This document shows, one piece after another, positions 31,901 through 41,904 of a DNA stretch of 64,000 nt. Under the pieces are notes generated by a model. The model was not told where the DNA came from and made no database searches. It saw only the letters and a list, made by a program, of their open reading frames with translations. The stretch is from assembly GCA_963575745.1 (NCBI GenBank), contig CAUYUJ010005038.1:1-64000 (forward strand). The letters run 5' to 3'. Source of the stretch: Prorocentrum cordatum. Lineage: Eukaryota > Sar > Dinophyceae > Prorocentrales > Prorocentraceae. Numbering within the stretch: the first letter of the stretch is position 1; every line of letters starts with the position of its first letter. The position numbers and the translations under genes were made by a program.

Positions 31901-33332
31901 ACGCGGCGCTAGTTTTCATGATGAGTTCTTCGAGTGGGAGGCGTTGGTAAATAGAGACGAAGAAGTGGAAGCTGCGGCGGCTATTATCGAGCATTTTCGC
32001 CGACCGTCCAAAGAATGTCATATCTGGCAGCGAAAAACGGAGGAGCCGGTCGTAGAAAGGGAAGGGCAGCCTGACCGTCTTTTGGAGTGGTTCGCAAGAA
32101 AACCGAACATGGAAAAGAGAAAGCGTCAGGAGGCGCGCGCATCTACAAGCGGGCTGCAAAAGGACGAGGCGACAGAAGAAACAGCGAAGGGGGCCGACGA
32201 AGAGGCTGCGTCGAAAGCGATCCTGGCGTTCTCGAAGCCCGGAATAGATTCAGCCGATGCTCTCAGCAAAAGAGCGAGGGCGATCGAGAAGAGGTTGAAA
32301 TTTGGCAAGAAAGGTGGGCCCATAGAGCTTATCATTTTCCTTACAGAAACTGCGGTTCCCCCAAGCGTTTCAAATTTAAATGTGAGGCGACCGCACCGTG
32401 ATCATCCACGCGTTGAGGTCTGGTCAGTGAGTTCAGTACCTCGGTTTGCACCTATGCGCGGAGAAGAACCGCAACTCGTTCCACGCTTTCCCCTTACTTC
32501 AAGGACTCATGAACGCCTTTGCAAAGCACTCGGTCTCGACAGCGTATACCAACTTCAACCAGGAAGACCAGACGATTACGATGTCGTTCTCACAGGTGCA
32601 CTTGCAGGTGATGTAGTGTGCAGGCCGCACAACGGCGAAGCGCGCTGTTCATATTACGTCGTGTCGCCAGTGCTGTCCTGGGTGCCACCTCGAGATCGCA
32701 TGTTGCACAGGTTGGGGCGCGAGAGGCAACGCGCTGAAGTGAGCATATGTTGCCGACTAGAAATGGAGATTCTCCATGCATGGGGGCCAATGGCGACCAT
32801 GGCAGAGTTGGAGCTCGTTTTGGAATGGGCAAACGAGGCTCCTTGGCGCGGACTGCCTGGGACTTTTGGCCACGCCGCCACCACGTGTATGCTTCTTCAA
32901 AACATCGTGAAGGCGTTCGAAAAGGCCGGGACGCAGGAACAAACGGAGTTGTTAGGGACAGTGATTGCTTCAGTCGAGAGATTGAAGTTCCAGAGAACGG
33001 TCTTGCAATTGCTCAATAAGTCGAATGACGATGATCTGTGTAATCAGGACAATCGCGACAAACATCATAGGGCAAACAAGACCGACGAAGAGGACGAGGA
33101 CATGGATTCGCATGCTGGAATTTCAGTTCCAGGAGTCGACGTGCCAACGCCGCCAGGCTCGTTGTTCGGAGAGAGCGACAGTGACGGTGGACATGAAGAA
33201 TCTGAAGGTCCATGCCTCGTTGCGCAGCATCTTTGTCGTCAAGCGCGCGAAGAAATGAGTACCATCGCCAATGTCATCATTATGTTGTCGTCGCCATTTG
33301 GGCCGTCTTCGCCAGCAAAGCAGCCCTGTTAG
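31809..33332 (+). CDS. Hypothetical protein 1 of the gene island
   Basis: The frame is open from a stop at 31806 to TAG at 33330-33332. The first in-frame ATG is at 32109, giving 407 residues; protein-like sequence upstream (FHDEFFEWEALVNRDEEVE) suggests the real start is in an earlier exon. The N-terminal part is highly charged (KRKRQE, KDEATEETAKGADEEAASKA). The middle has a mixed, folded-protein look (GRPDDYDVVLTGALAGDVVC, then ELELVLEWANEAPWRGLPG). The C-terminal part is acidic (TDEEDEDMD, GESDSDGGHEESEG). No family was recognised. Codon third positions are less GC-biased than in the genes at 11377 and 25845. Confidence 0.6.
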   Translation, partial: SGEFARGLPGRARALLRGRAAHAPRRDLTRKRGASFHDEFFEWEALVNRDEEVEAAAAIIEHFRRPSKECHIWQRKTEEPVVEREGQPDRLLEWFARKPNMEKRKRQEARASTSGLQKDEATEETAKGADEEAASKAILAFSKPGIDSADALSKRARAIEKRLKFGKKGGPIELIIFLTETAVPPSVSNLNVRRPHRDHPRVEVWSVSSVPRFAPMRGEEPQLVPRFPLTSRTHERLCKALGLDSVYQLQPGRPDDYDVVLTGALAGDVVCRPHNGEARCSYYVVSPVLSWVPPRDRMLHRLGRERQRAEVSICCRLEMEILHAWGPMATMAELELVLEWANEAPWRGLPGTFGHAATTCMLLQNIVKAFEKAGTQEQTELLGTVIASVERLKFQRTVLQLLNKSNDDDLCNQDNRDKHHRANKTDEEDEDMDSHAGISVPGVDVPTPPGSLFGESDSDGGHEESEGPCLVAQHLCRQAREEMSTIANVIIMLSSPFGPSSPAKQPC

Positions 33333-34407
33333 GCAATGAGTTCGCGTCGTATCTAAAGGCCAGGGGGACGGCTGGAGCCCGTACCCATTCGGATAGGTTG
33401 TCGTATTCCATCCTCGACTGTCGAGACTTTGTCGACATGGAGTTGCGTTAGAGCAAAATTATTGGTGCCCTGGCGTGGCGCAAAAATAACCTTTTCGACC
33501 GCGACTGGAAGTGCAGCCAGCTGTGTCGCGAGGTGTGAGCCAGGAGTTGTCGCAGGCTGCCTGGGCCTTGCAGGCATTAGGCGCAAGGTGAGGCAAGGTG
33601 GGGCAATGTGATTGTTTTTTACCGCAGCCGTCGTGCGCGGAGAGTAAAAACACGCATCGTCATCAACCGTCTTAGTCCCCATCGCAGGTCCATCCAATGA
33701 CATCCATTGGTATATATATTTTGATTCTCTGTTGCAATTTGTGGTCCTGCTCAGATGTTTTGGAGACGCTTCGCGAGTTTTCGCCCAGAGGAGTTGAGGT
33801 GATCCGAGCAGCGAGCGATCTGCTCGTCCAAAACTACACACGATCTTTGACTATTGTCAACCTCGCCGCGCTTGTCTCATCACCCAACGTCCGTGCATCG
33901 AGGCGATGCCTTCGCCGCCATTTCTGAGATCTCAATCGCAAAGAGCACCCCGCCATGCTAACTTGAACTTGGGCGGAAACGAGACACATGCTGACCCCTG
34001 CAAGCGCGGATTTGTTTCTGCAAGCGATTGCCTTCGGCGCTATTGATTTTTCACTTTCGCGAGGATCATATAACATGTCATCTGAACAGTAGATCAACTC
34101 GCAACCATGCCATTGCGGTGCCTTTTTGGGGAACGACGCTGCATTTGCGTCGTGTGAGCGAACCAGCAGCGTATATGATGTTTTCAAGCGTGCGTGAGTC
34201 GAAGCCCGGGGACCTTCTTTTTCTCTCGAATCGGGTGTGCGCTGTTAAGTATTGGAGAATCGTGAGATGTTGCATGGTGTTCTACTTTTCAGATGACATC
34301 GTAAGGCATTGAGACGGCGATGCCAGAATGGGGACGCGCGCCTCGACGAACCGCTCTGGAAATCGCTGCATGGCTTACCTCGCCTGGGCACCCCTCGAAA
34401 CACATTG

Positions 34408-36189
34408 ATGCAGCCGAAGCTTCTTGCGCAGCTAGCAGAAAACATGAGGCAGCGAGATGCGCTTTTCTCGTCTTCACGAAGCAGTACTTCGGAAAGGGAG
34501 AATGCCTGCTGCAGCAGCGGGGTGTTTGCTGACACCCGTTCAAAGCAGCTCGCGTCTGACGTTGGCCCGAGGCGTTCGGCGAGCCTTCTTGCCGCGGAAC
34601 GAAGAACGGCCACAGAAACTTACAGCGCGTGGCGAGGGCAAGGACAAAAACGATTGGAACGCTTACGGATTGCTTCTTCTTCTTCTTCTACGTCAGCGGA
34701 GCTCTTGCGGATCCGATTACACGCCGCTGAACGACAAACGTCGAAAGGGACAGCCGTCGCTGAAGCGACGCGTGCGCTGCAGTCAAAAGCTCGGCTCCCA
34801 TTCCACCTTCGCTATCGCATTTTGGTTGCGGCCTTTAGTTCGCGAGCTGCTGCGGTCGCGGAGTCTTCTATGTTCATGCGCCAATATTCGAGCGCAAAGC
34901 AGAACGAGGGCGTCACTCTCCCACACATGATCACTGCTTGGCCGACAGAAGGCATCGGAAAAGCGACGCGTGCGCTGTGGACACAAGCTCGGCTGCCGCC
35001 TGCTATGCTGCTCGAAGAGGTGAGAACGCATGATGACGAGCGCGCCCGAGGCCCTTTCGAAATTCCGTGCGCAATGAAACAGATTGACCAGCAAGAGCCC
35101 TTTGTTGAGGCACGCTTCCTAGATCCTTTGCGCCGTGACGACTCAGACGAGGAAGGCGATGACGGACGCGAGGAGGCCTGTCGCGCGCCGACGCGGACGC
35201 CCCGATGTGGGGGCCAGCTGCGTCGCGCGGACGCCTGGGCGATGAGGCTCAGGCGGAACTACGGTGGTTTCAAATGCAGGATGCTCCTACGCAGCGTTTT
35301 GGCTGAGCTCTTCAAAGTGGACTCGACGGAGCGACCTTTCGTGTTGCACAGGGCTCGCCATCGTGGCAAAACGCGGGCGTCATTGCGCGTTCGACGCAGC
35401 GTGTCAAACGCGAGCGCCACGAGAAGCCGATGGTGGAAGCTCGTGCCCGACCCTGCGCGCTCAGAATTTCCAGAGCCCAAAACCCGGGCGAACGAAGTGC
35501 AGCGCATCGCGAGCTTGCCATTGGCTTTCGTGTCCTCTAAGAACGAAACAGCGTGCGCCAAATTATGCGAGGCGCTGTCTTCGGTGGTCGGAGAAGACTC
35601 AGAGAAACTGGCGATGCGTCTGAAAGATGATCGTGCGTTTTGCGCCAGTGTCTCAGCTCTTGCCGCACTTCGACCGCAAGCTCTTCCTCCAGGCACGCGC
35701 CACGTAGTGCATAAAACAATGAGCGGCACCTTTGCCTTGCATGATATGTTTGCTCCCAGGGGGCCTTTTTTTGCGAAGGCGCAGAGCTCTGCGGCGCGCT
35801 CTCTTCTACGATGGCTTGATCGACGGCAGCGGATCTGGAAACAGAGATTTCGCAAACTAGAAGGCAAGCGGACTACAGAGAGCGCGGCGGTGTCTTGCAA
35901 ACGTAAGCGGCAAGAGAACACGAGCATTCGCGTTGTGCAGAGTGGTGAACAAGAAGAACGCGAGTGGATCGGATCGCCGTCTGCACAACGCCCTAGTGAA
36001 AACGGAGACAACTATCGCAGGCGCCTCCAAGGAGAGCTACGACCTCTCTGGACAAAGTACCGAGGAGCTCCCAATCGCGTGAAGCTCAAGCGTGTTTTCG
36101 AAGAGGCCGCTGTCGCTGCCGTCGAGCGACCACCTTTGAAGAAGAGAGCAGGCGTAAGGGCTTCTGTCGCGCGCCCTTCGTCGTCCTAG
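34408..36189 (+). CDS. Hypothetical protein 2 of the gene island, Arg-rich
   Basis: From the ATG at 34408 the frame runs 593 residues to TAG. It is open a little further upstream (to 34297) without another ATG. The protein is strongly basic and serine-rich, with basic clusters near the C-terminus (SCKRKRQEN, PPLKKRAGVR) that could act as nuclear targeting signals. An internal duplication is visible: ATRALQSKARLP (from 34765) and ATRALWTQARLP (from 34963), 198 bases apart. An acidic stretch (DDSDEEGDDGREE) lies in the middle. No known domain was recognised; a nuclear or nucleic-acid-associated role is only an inference from composition. Confidence 0.6.
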   Translation: MQPKLLAQLAENMRQRDALFSSSRSSTSERENACCSSGVFADTRSKQLASDVGPRRSASLLAAERRTATETYSAWRGQGQKRLERLRIASSSSSTSAELLRIRLHAAERQTSKGTAVAEATRALQSKARLPFHLRYRILVAAFSSRAAAVAESSMFMRQYSSAKQNEGVTLPHMITAWPTEGIGKATRALWTQARLPPAMLLEEVRTHDDERARGPFEIPCAMKQIDQQEPFVEARFLDPLRRDDSDEEGDDGREEACRAPTRTPRCGGQLRRADAWAMRLRRNYGGFKCRMLLRSVLAELFKVDSTERPFVLHRARHRGKTRASLRVRRSVSNASATRSRWWKLVPDPARSEFPEPKTRANEVQRIASLPLAFVSSKNETACAKLCEALSSVVGEDSEKLAMRLKDDRAFCASVSALAALRPQALPPGTRHVVHKTMSGTFALHDMFAPRGPFFAKAQSSAARSLLRWLDRRQRIWKQRFRKLEGKRTTESAAVSCKRKRQENTSIRVVQSGEQEEREWIGSPSAQRPSENGDNYRRRLQGELRPLWTKYRGAPNRVKLKRVFEEAAVAAVERPPLKKRAGVRASVARPSSS

Positions 36190-36492
36190 GGTTTTTGCAT
36201 GCTTGCGCATAGAGCAGTATCGCCCGCATCGCGCTTCGGCGTGTTTTGGCCGCAATTCCTTGCGCCTTGATAAACAAGATTGACGTAACAACTTGAACAA
36301 AACAATGCGACACACGAGGCAAAACACGTAGGCCCATTGCATGATCGTGATTGTGCGACACAGCTCGCTCCCCGTGCACATCGTCGGCTCAAACGCAAGT
36401 TGCTACGTCATACAACTTTGGGTCATACATCGGGTCATGTTCTGATCTGCCTTTGCAGCTGTGGTCGCTGTATCCAAGCGACGTGATAGACG

Positions 36493-38316
36493 ATGCGGGG
36501 GAATTTCCACATGGCCCAGCAAGTTATTTCTGTGCCTAGCGCACGGCTTGCAACAGACGCAGAACTGCTCGCTCGCCTCTCTCAGGAAATCAAATCTGCA
36601 GAGATTCTCAACGAGGTGGCCAGGCATTTTTGGACCGTCGGCGCCTTGAGCTCCGGTGTTCGTGGGGTTTGCTGCATCAAGCTCGAAAAGTGCGGCAGCA
36701 AAGCGACGGTCTTGCTCTCCTTGCCGTTCACATCGCACGGCGAGACCTACTTATGCTGGACCGAGTCCTTCGAGCAACCGAAGAATCGCTCGGAGATAAC
36801 GATCTGGCACGCGCATGGCGTCGTTGTCTGGGGCACGACGATCAATTGCCACTTTCACTATTCGTCTTGAAAATCGCAAGGAGGCGCCTCGCGCGCCTTC
36901 CACCAGGGCTACTGGCTCCCGCGCAATGTGTATCTCATGTGTTTGGGAGAGGCCCTCATTTACGTGATGTAGGCGTGGAGGAGTGCCTCGACCGGTTCCG
37001 CGGGGCTTCCCTGTGGCGTCTCGCCGACGGCCGGGTGCTGCAGACTTTTGCTGACGGCGACGAATGGCGCTCCGTCATCGCGCTCCAAGACGCCGCGCGA
37101 GAGCGAGACGAAACGTCTCCAGAAGTCGAGATCGCTTCATCCAGAAGGGGACGCAGCCCTTCGCACTGCTCCTTCCCTCGCTGCAGCCCCCTCGGCGCGC
37201 CGCGCCACAAGCAGTCCGCCAAGCTTGGGGCAGTTTGCAGCAAACGGTGGGAATGCTTGGGCTGAGCGCCGCATGCGCGCGTCTTGTGGTCGCGTCGACG
37301 AACGCAGTTGGCTTGCATGTTGCAGGTTTGCGCGCCTGTCTGTCTGCAGGATCGACGCCCTGTGCCGCGGCATTTCTGAGCGACCCCGAAAACGCGCCTG
37401 AGGTGAGCCCTGCGTATCTGGAATGGCAGCTGCCCATTTACCTCGAAGATGTTCTGGAAAGTCAAGATCCGGAAACTCAAGACATCGGTGCACAAGGAGA
37501 AAAGCCACGTCATCGCAGACACGTGCAGTGCGAAGCTTGCTTAGACAGTGCGCCCATCAAGAATGCGTTGTGCTGCGAGACGGCATCGTGCAAACGTTCT
37601 TTCTGCGCTGCGTGCCTTGAAGAACGCGTGGAGAATGGCATAAAGACAGACATCGTCGACTTTGGCTGTCCGTTTTGTCATCGCGAGCTTCCTCGCCGAG
37701 GTCTCTATGGGATACTCAGTGATGCTCTCGTGAAGAAAGTGCTGCATGTGGAACTCATCAAAGCGCGATCAATGGGTCGGCAGGACGTGCGCCGGGAATT
37801 GCTAGAGGCGCCAGGGCAAGTTTGGGATGGGAGGCCGTATTGCAGGACTCCGTCTGCAAAGGGATGCTTTGCCCGAGCCACGAATGCTACGTTCGCTTTG
37901 ATAGCCATGACGCCTGTGCGTGTCTCGCTTGTCCAGCGTGTCACGCGCGCTTCTGCGCGTGGTGCTTTGAGGTTTTCCAGGACGAAAGAACGCTGGAAAC
38001 GCACGTGCGCCAATGCCCAGCCAAGAGCGACGAAGAGCGCGAGAAGCACGCCATCTTTCCTTCGAGTGCTGGTATTCAAGAGATGAAGTCAGTTTGGAGG
38101 AGCCGGCAGAGACAAAACGCACGCCGCGCGTTGACAGCGGCCTTCGACGCTGGGGCGGAAGGCATGGCCACCGCAGCTCTGCGACGCGCGGCCTTCGATG
38201 ACATACGCGATACCTTGGGTGAAGTGAATGAAGAGAGCGCGCACGGAAAGACCCCACATCAACGATGGTATTCAAAATCCCTGAGGGAAGCAATATATGT
38301 TTTTGCACGGAAGTAA
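36493..38316 (+). CDS. RING/IBR-type (RBR-like) ubiquitin ligase, frame-broken
   Basis: The coding signal moves through four frame segments. Segment 1 starts at ATG 36493 or 36508 (MAQQVISVPSARLATDAELL). It shifts near 36735 to LRATEESLGDNDLARAWRRC, then near 37130-37250 to the frame carrying the RING, then near 37830 to the frame carrying the in-between-RING cysteines. The RING1-like finger is at 37529-37681: CEAC, then FCAACLEERVENGIK, then FGCPFC. The IBR-like cysteines at 37855-38010 read CKGMLCPSHEC, then LACPACHARFCAWCFE, then HVRQC. In RBR E3 ligases RING1 binds the E2 and a catalytic cysteine in RING2 accepts ubiquitin; a clear RING2 was not seen. Each switch equals the loss of one base and no intron fits, so this is a decaying gene or a set of assembly indels. 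Confidence 0.6.
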
Positions 38317-38317
38317 A

Positions 38318-39161
38318 ATGAGACGAGGGCAGTGCCGCTCTGGTTGGGTCGCCTTGATGTTTGTGCTGAGTCTCTGCATGCTGTGCGTTTTCTTATTATG
38401 CTCTGCCTTGTGTTGGCGCGGTGGTGGGTCATTGACTTCCATGCGTCTGGGTGCAAAATTTGGCGAGGATCCAAGCGTTAGGTACTGCGCGAGAGCGCAG
38501 GTGCCTCCTCGTTCAAGCTCTACAGGCCTTTCAGTACAACGCTTCACGGCCGATTTATCTGTACAAGAGGTCGATGGGTGGCAACAGACGCCTCGCTATA
38601 CAGAAACTGGCTGGCGGCTGACGAACCTGCCCGAAAGTCTGCGCGAGCGGCTGCGCGGGTGGCATGCCGGCGCGCCACGGCGAGCTGAGCCAGAGAACGG
38701 GCACGTCTCGGGCAAAGTGGAAATCGCAAATCTCCAGGGGTCTCCGCTGGAGAAGATGTTGCGCGATTTCTTGGAGGCAGAGATCATCGCCTGGAGCGGC
38801 GAGAAGGACTTGCGGCGGACAAACCAGCTATGGCCCGCGGACTTACTTCGAGGGAGCCACGTTAGTAGCTCATGGAGACCGCGTCGCGACGCATGCTATA
38901 TCCGCCACCGTCTTCATAGACCAGGTTGAGGCACAGGAGCTCTGGCCACTTCAATTTGTGCCCGTGAGTGCGAGTTTGGATGACACCGCGCTCGACATCT
39001 TCCTGTCGGAGAAGCAGGACGTCTTGCTGCATGAGGGCACCCTTCCACACGGTCGCGGAACGCCTTTCATAGGTGGATCGTACACCGCCATGTTTTTCCA
39101 TTGGCGCCCACGCGGGTGGAAAGCTGCCCTTGATAGACTGGAGATACATCGCGCCGGTTGA
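38318..39161 (+). CDS. Prolyl 4-hydroxylase-like 2-oxoglutarate/Fe(II) dioxygenase, frame-broken
   Basis: The ATG at 38318 lies one base after the stop of the preceding gene. Residues 8-30 form a hydrophobic signal-anchor (SGWVALMFVLSLCMLCVFLL), suggesting the endoplasmic reticulum or Golgi. The catalytic part is in another frame from about 38830: YGPRTYFEGATLVAHGDR supplies the HxD pair (His at 38871), and LHEGTLPHGRGTPFIGGSY supplies the distal His (39048) with the following Arg and Gly of this family, then MFFHWRP. WPLQF between them is also typical of this family. The enzyme would use oxygen and 2-oxoglutarate to hydroxylate a peptidyl proline or similar substrate. The frame change falls between LRRTNQL and SYGPRTY, where the two frames overlap and no intron fits. 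Confidence 0.7.
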
Positions 39162-39866
39162 GGAGAATGCCATGCGCGCATAGCTCTCCACAGGAACTCT
39201 TGGCAGGATCTCTTCACCTGGGGCTCTTCGCAGGACCTCTTTTCGCTCAAACTCATCGCAGAACACTTTTCGCAGAGGCTCTTCGTTGGGTCCGCGTCGC
39301 AGACTTCGTCTGGACTGTCAACGTGAGCTCCTGCGCATCTCATCTTTCGCCCCTTCGCCGGTCTGTCGAACCGAAAGTTCGAACTACATTGCAGGAGTCG
39401 CGCACGCATAAATCGCTGACTGGCGCGGCTCACAAACTTCAAAGACGGAAGCCGTTTACATTTTCTTTGTTCGACCGAGAACGTTGCATTTGGAGAAGGA
39501 GCGCCGTGCAATATGCACTCCCATTGCTTTCCATTGGAGGTATAGAACAAACCTGGGCCGGCTGCTTTCGTCCGAAGATTTTTTCGAGAACTGGGTGTCC
39601 AGGGCATCGAAGCAAAGAAAGTCAGGCGCCATGCTTGGATTCCGTGCAACATGTTTCTGACTGAGCTTTCTGAAAAGAGGGCGGCCCAACGCGAACAATT
39701 TTGGGCATCATCAATGGCTCGTCGTGTCGTTTCGGGGCGCACGCGGGCGCGGTCGTTTCGACGAACGGTATTAGTTTCCAGCCTTTTCGCAGAGTGATGT
39801 GGCAATGTTTCGGCTCAAGTATGAGTGTGCTTTCGTCATCCTCTGGCTCGCCCACGGCGCGCGACG
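39162..39866. other. Intergenic stretch with ambiguous frames
   Basis: Long frames exist on both strands (39167-39664 on +, 38951-39805 on -), but neither has a recognisable motif and they overlap. A short direct repeat of the type CTCTTCGCAGGA/CTCATCGCAGAA occurs at about 39190-39290. No gene is called. Confidence 0.5.
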
Positions 39867-40316
39867 ATGGAAGAGGCTTCCGCGGTGATGCGGCCTTACC
39901 TCGCAGAGGCCACGCCCGCCGAAGACGCCGACGTTGGACCTGCGTCTGCTGGAAAAGGAATGACAACGCGCGCGCCGACTGAAGATAACCCGCCAGGTCA
40001 CAAAATCAGAAAACTTGAACAAGAATACCGCCGCCAGCGCTGGCAAGGTCTTCAGACAGATGCACAGGGAGCTTCGGCGCAATCAAGTGCTGAAAAGAAC
40101 AGAGAATTCGAGGATGGAGAGAGAGCCAGAGAATTAGATGATGCCCTTCGAGCTGCGTGCCAAGCCTTTGCAAGCGCGCGTTTGCGCTGCAGCGCGTGCC
40201 TCAACATTGGAGACTATGGGGTTTACCGCACCGGCGCAGACGCTATGTGTGACATGCATGCTAGCGCGGCCTGCGCTGGGGCGCGTGAGCGAGCTATGCG
40301 TTCGAAGGCCAAATGA
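39867..40316 (+). CDS. Small hypothetical protein with Cys/His cluster
   Basis: The ATG at 39867 gives 149 residues ending in TGA. The N-terminal part is Ala/Glu-rich, followed by a charged, probably coiled stretch (KIRKLEQEYRRQRWQGL). The C-terminal part has CSACLNIGDYGVYRTGADAM, then CDMHASAAC, spacing that could bind a metal. No family was recognised. Its stop lies 25 bases from the stop of the converging O-fucosyltransferase-like gene. Confidence 0.5.
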   Translation: MEEASAVMRPYLAEATPAEDADVGPASAGKGMTTRAPTEDNPPGHKIRKLEQEYRRQRWQGLQTDAQGASAQSSAEKNREFEDGERARELDDALRAACQAFASARLRCSACLNIGDYGVYRTGADAMCDMHASAACAGARERAMRSKAK

Positions 40317-40340
40317 GATTTGCTATAGCGCCGCGTTATG

Positions 40341-41333
40341 TCACGCTAGAGCTGCAAAAGTGCTGCAGCGTTGCCAACATGTACTTCCCACTTCTAGCCG
40401 CTGGCCTGGCAACATGCCTTGGAGTGAACGTGGGATTTCGCGTGCTAGCCCGAGCGTAGCGCGTTCGCGCGCGCGCCAGTGCCAGACGCCAGCGCTAAAG
40501 GTAGAATCTTCAGTGCTAGCGAAGTGTGCGGCCATCGATGGTAGGAGTGTGTCGAGGATAAAGCGCATCAAAGGCCCATCGTGCGAACCATGCAGATCAG
40601 ACGTGCAAACAAGTTTCCATTTCTCAGGGAACTCTCGCGCGAACCAGGTTGTGTGATCGTGTATGATCGCAGCGTCGCTCGCTAGTAGCAAGGGCCACCT
40701 GGCTTCTTTCTGGGCTGGGAAGGCGTTCCGGACGGCAGATGCCAGAGCCGTGCCTTGGAGTTGTGTTTGCGGTCGAAATGTAGCGAAATCGCCGCGTCGA
40801 AGATGCACGGCGTGATATCCAGCAGGAGCCACGCCGACTTTCGCTAGGCAGTTGTGTGCTGCTTGCTCATACGGAAAGGCCAATTTGAGTGCAAGTACTG
40901 TCTCAGCTGCCACGCGCGCAGATGCCAAGTCCCCTGTCAAGCATTCGAAGTGTTGAAGACGCGTTTCGTTGCCGCCTATCAGTAAGTCTGACGCTTGGTC
41001 GTATCCAGATTGGTGGGCTAGCAATAGTTCCTGCAGCGACCCTTCGTGCCGAAGCGTATCTTCTGGCGGCTCTTGCGCCCCAGCCTCGAACGAAATGACG
41101 GAGGCCATTGCAGGGGCGTCGTGCACGTTGAGCTCGTGGAAGAGAATAGCACCCAAATGGTCGATACGCGACGGCGGAGGGATTACCAGGCGCCGACATG
41201 TCAATCTCGCCACGCACGCCAAGCTTTCAAACGTAATGCGCACATTATTCCACCCGGCGCGATCTCGATGAAAAAGCAATCTCCGCGTTGCTGGACAAGG
41301 AGTGGACGTGGTGCTACTTGCAGCGCCTTGAAA
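40341..41333 (-). CDS. GDP-fucose protein O-fucosyltransferase-like
   Basis: Reading on the - strand, AGWNNVRITFESLACVARL (near 41255-41200) matches the N-terminal GG.NNQR motif of the O-fucosyltransferase family, and RRLVIPPPSR follows as expected. HLRRGDF (about 40800) is the GDP-fucose-binding HxRRGDF-type motif, and FASTEDSTFSAGVW (about 40500) matches the conserved C-terminal STFS region. These enzymes transfer fucose from GDP-fucose to Ser/Thr, usually in the secretory pathway. No ATG is found upstream of the first motif. Just upstream, another frame reads DCFFIEIAPGG (ending near 41250), which fits the residues normally before the motif, so the gene is interrupted by loss of one base in a run of G. 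The 5' end, including any signal anchor, was not found. Confidence 0.72.
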   Translation of the reverse strand, partial: FQGAASSTTSTPCPATRRLLFHRDRAGWNNVRITFESLACVARLTCRRLVIPPPSRIDHLGAILFHELNVHDAPAMASVISFEAGAQEPPEDTLRHEGSLQELLLAHQSGYDQASDLLIGGNETRLQHFECLTGDLASARVAAETVLALKLAFPYEQAAHNCLAKVGVAPAGYHAVHLRRGDFATFRPQTQLQGTALASAVRNAFPAQKEARWPLLLASDAAIIHDHTTWFAREFPEKWKLVCTSDLHGSHDGPLMRFILDTLLPSMAAHFASTEDSTFSAGVWHWRARERATLGLAREIPRSLQGMLPGQRLEVGSTCWQRCSTFAALA

Positions 41334-41399
41334 CTACATCTTCGAGGGTGGTTCGGCGCCAAGGAGGGGGACTCGAACATGCGAAACAACTTTTGTATG

Positions 41400-41620
41400 G
41401 TCGCTTGTAAAGTCCCCCCTGGTTTCGACCGGGGGACTTCCCTAAAATGGCTCCCGGCTCCGAACCATTGGGAGGGAGGCCGAGAACCGACGAGTACCCC
41501 CGTGGGAAAGGGCCCGTGGAAACCGGGGGTACCCCCCGCCAGGGGGGGCTTAGAAAGCTTCCCCCCAGGGGGGAGCGGCAAGAAGGGAGCGGAAGCCCCT
41601 CCCGGAGGGGAAGGGCCCCC
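41400..41620. other. G/C-run-rich stretch
   Basis: Repeated short runs of G and C (CCCCTCCC, GGGGGAC, CCCCCCGCC). No gene; it marks the right edge of the gene island. Confidence 0.5.
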
Positions 41621-41639
41621 TCCCTTTCTTGGCGGCGGC

Positions 41640-41747
41640 GGCAACAGCTGCGGCGACAGCGACGACGATGGCGACACTGGGCCGGCACGCGCGAACGAGG
41701 ACCACGACCATGGCGTCGTCGACGGGCGACGGCGACGGCGACGATAT

Positions 41748-41817
<70 letters not shown>

Positions 41818-41865
41818 TGGACGACGACGAGGAGGACGACCCGCCCGATGGGGACGCCCCCCATC
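41640..41865 (+). repeat. GGCGAC/GAC microsatellite
   Basis: Hexamer GGCGAC repeats shade into GAC triplets. Thr/Ala or Asp/Gly frames here are compositional. Confidence 0.93.
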
Positions 41866-41904
41866 ATTGAGCGAATGGCTCTTCAATGTCCCGCCTGCCC
41901 GTAC

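Noticed and set aside
31328-34160. Weak similarity between 31328-31420 and 34074-34160 (GTCATCTGAA, CCATTG)
   Set aside because: Only short matches separated by unaligned bases; could be chance.
38951-39805. 284-codon - frame
   Set aside because: It overlaps the catalytic part of the hydroxylase-like gene on the other strand and has no recognisable domain.
41640-41865. Acidic Asp-rich protein tail
   Set aside because: Arises from the GGCGAC microsatellite only.
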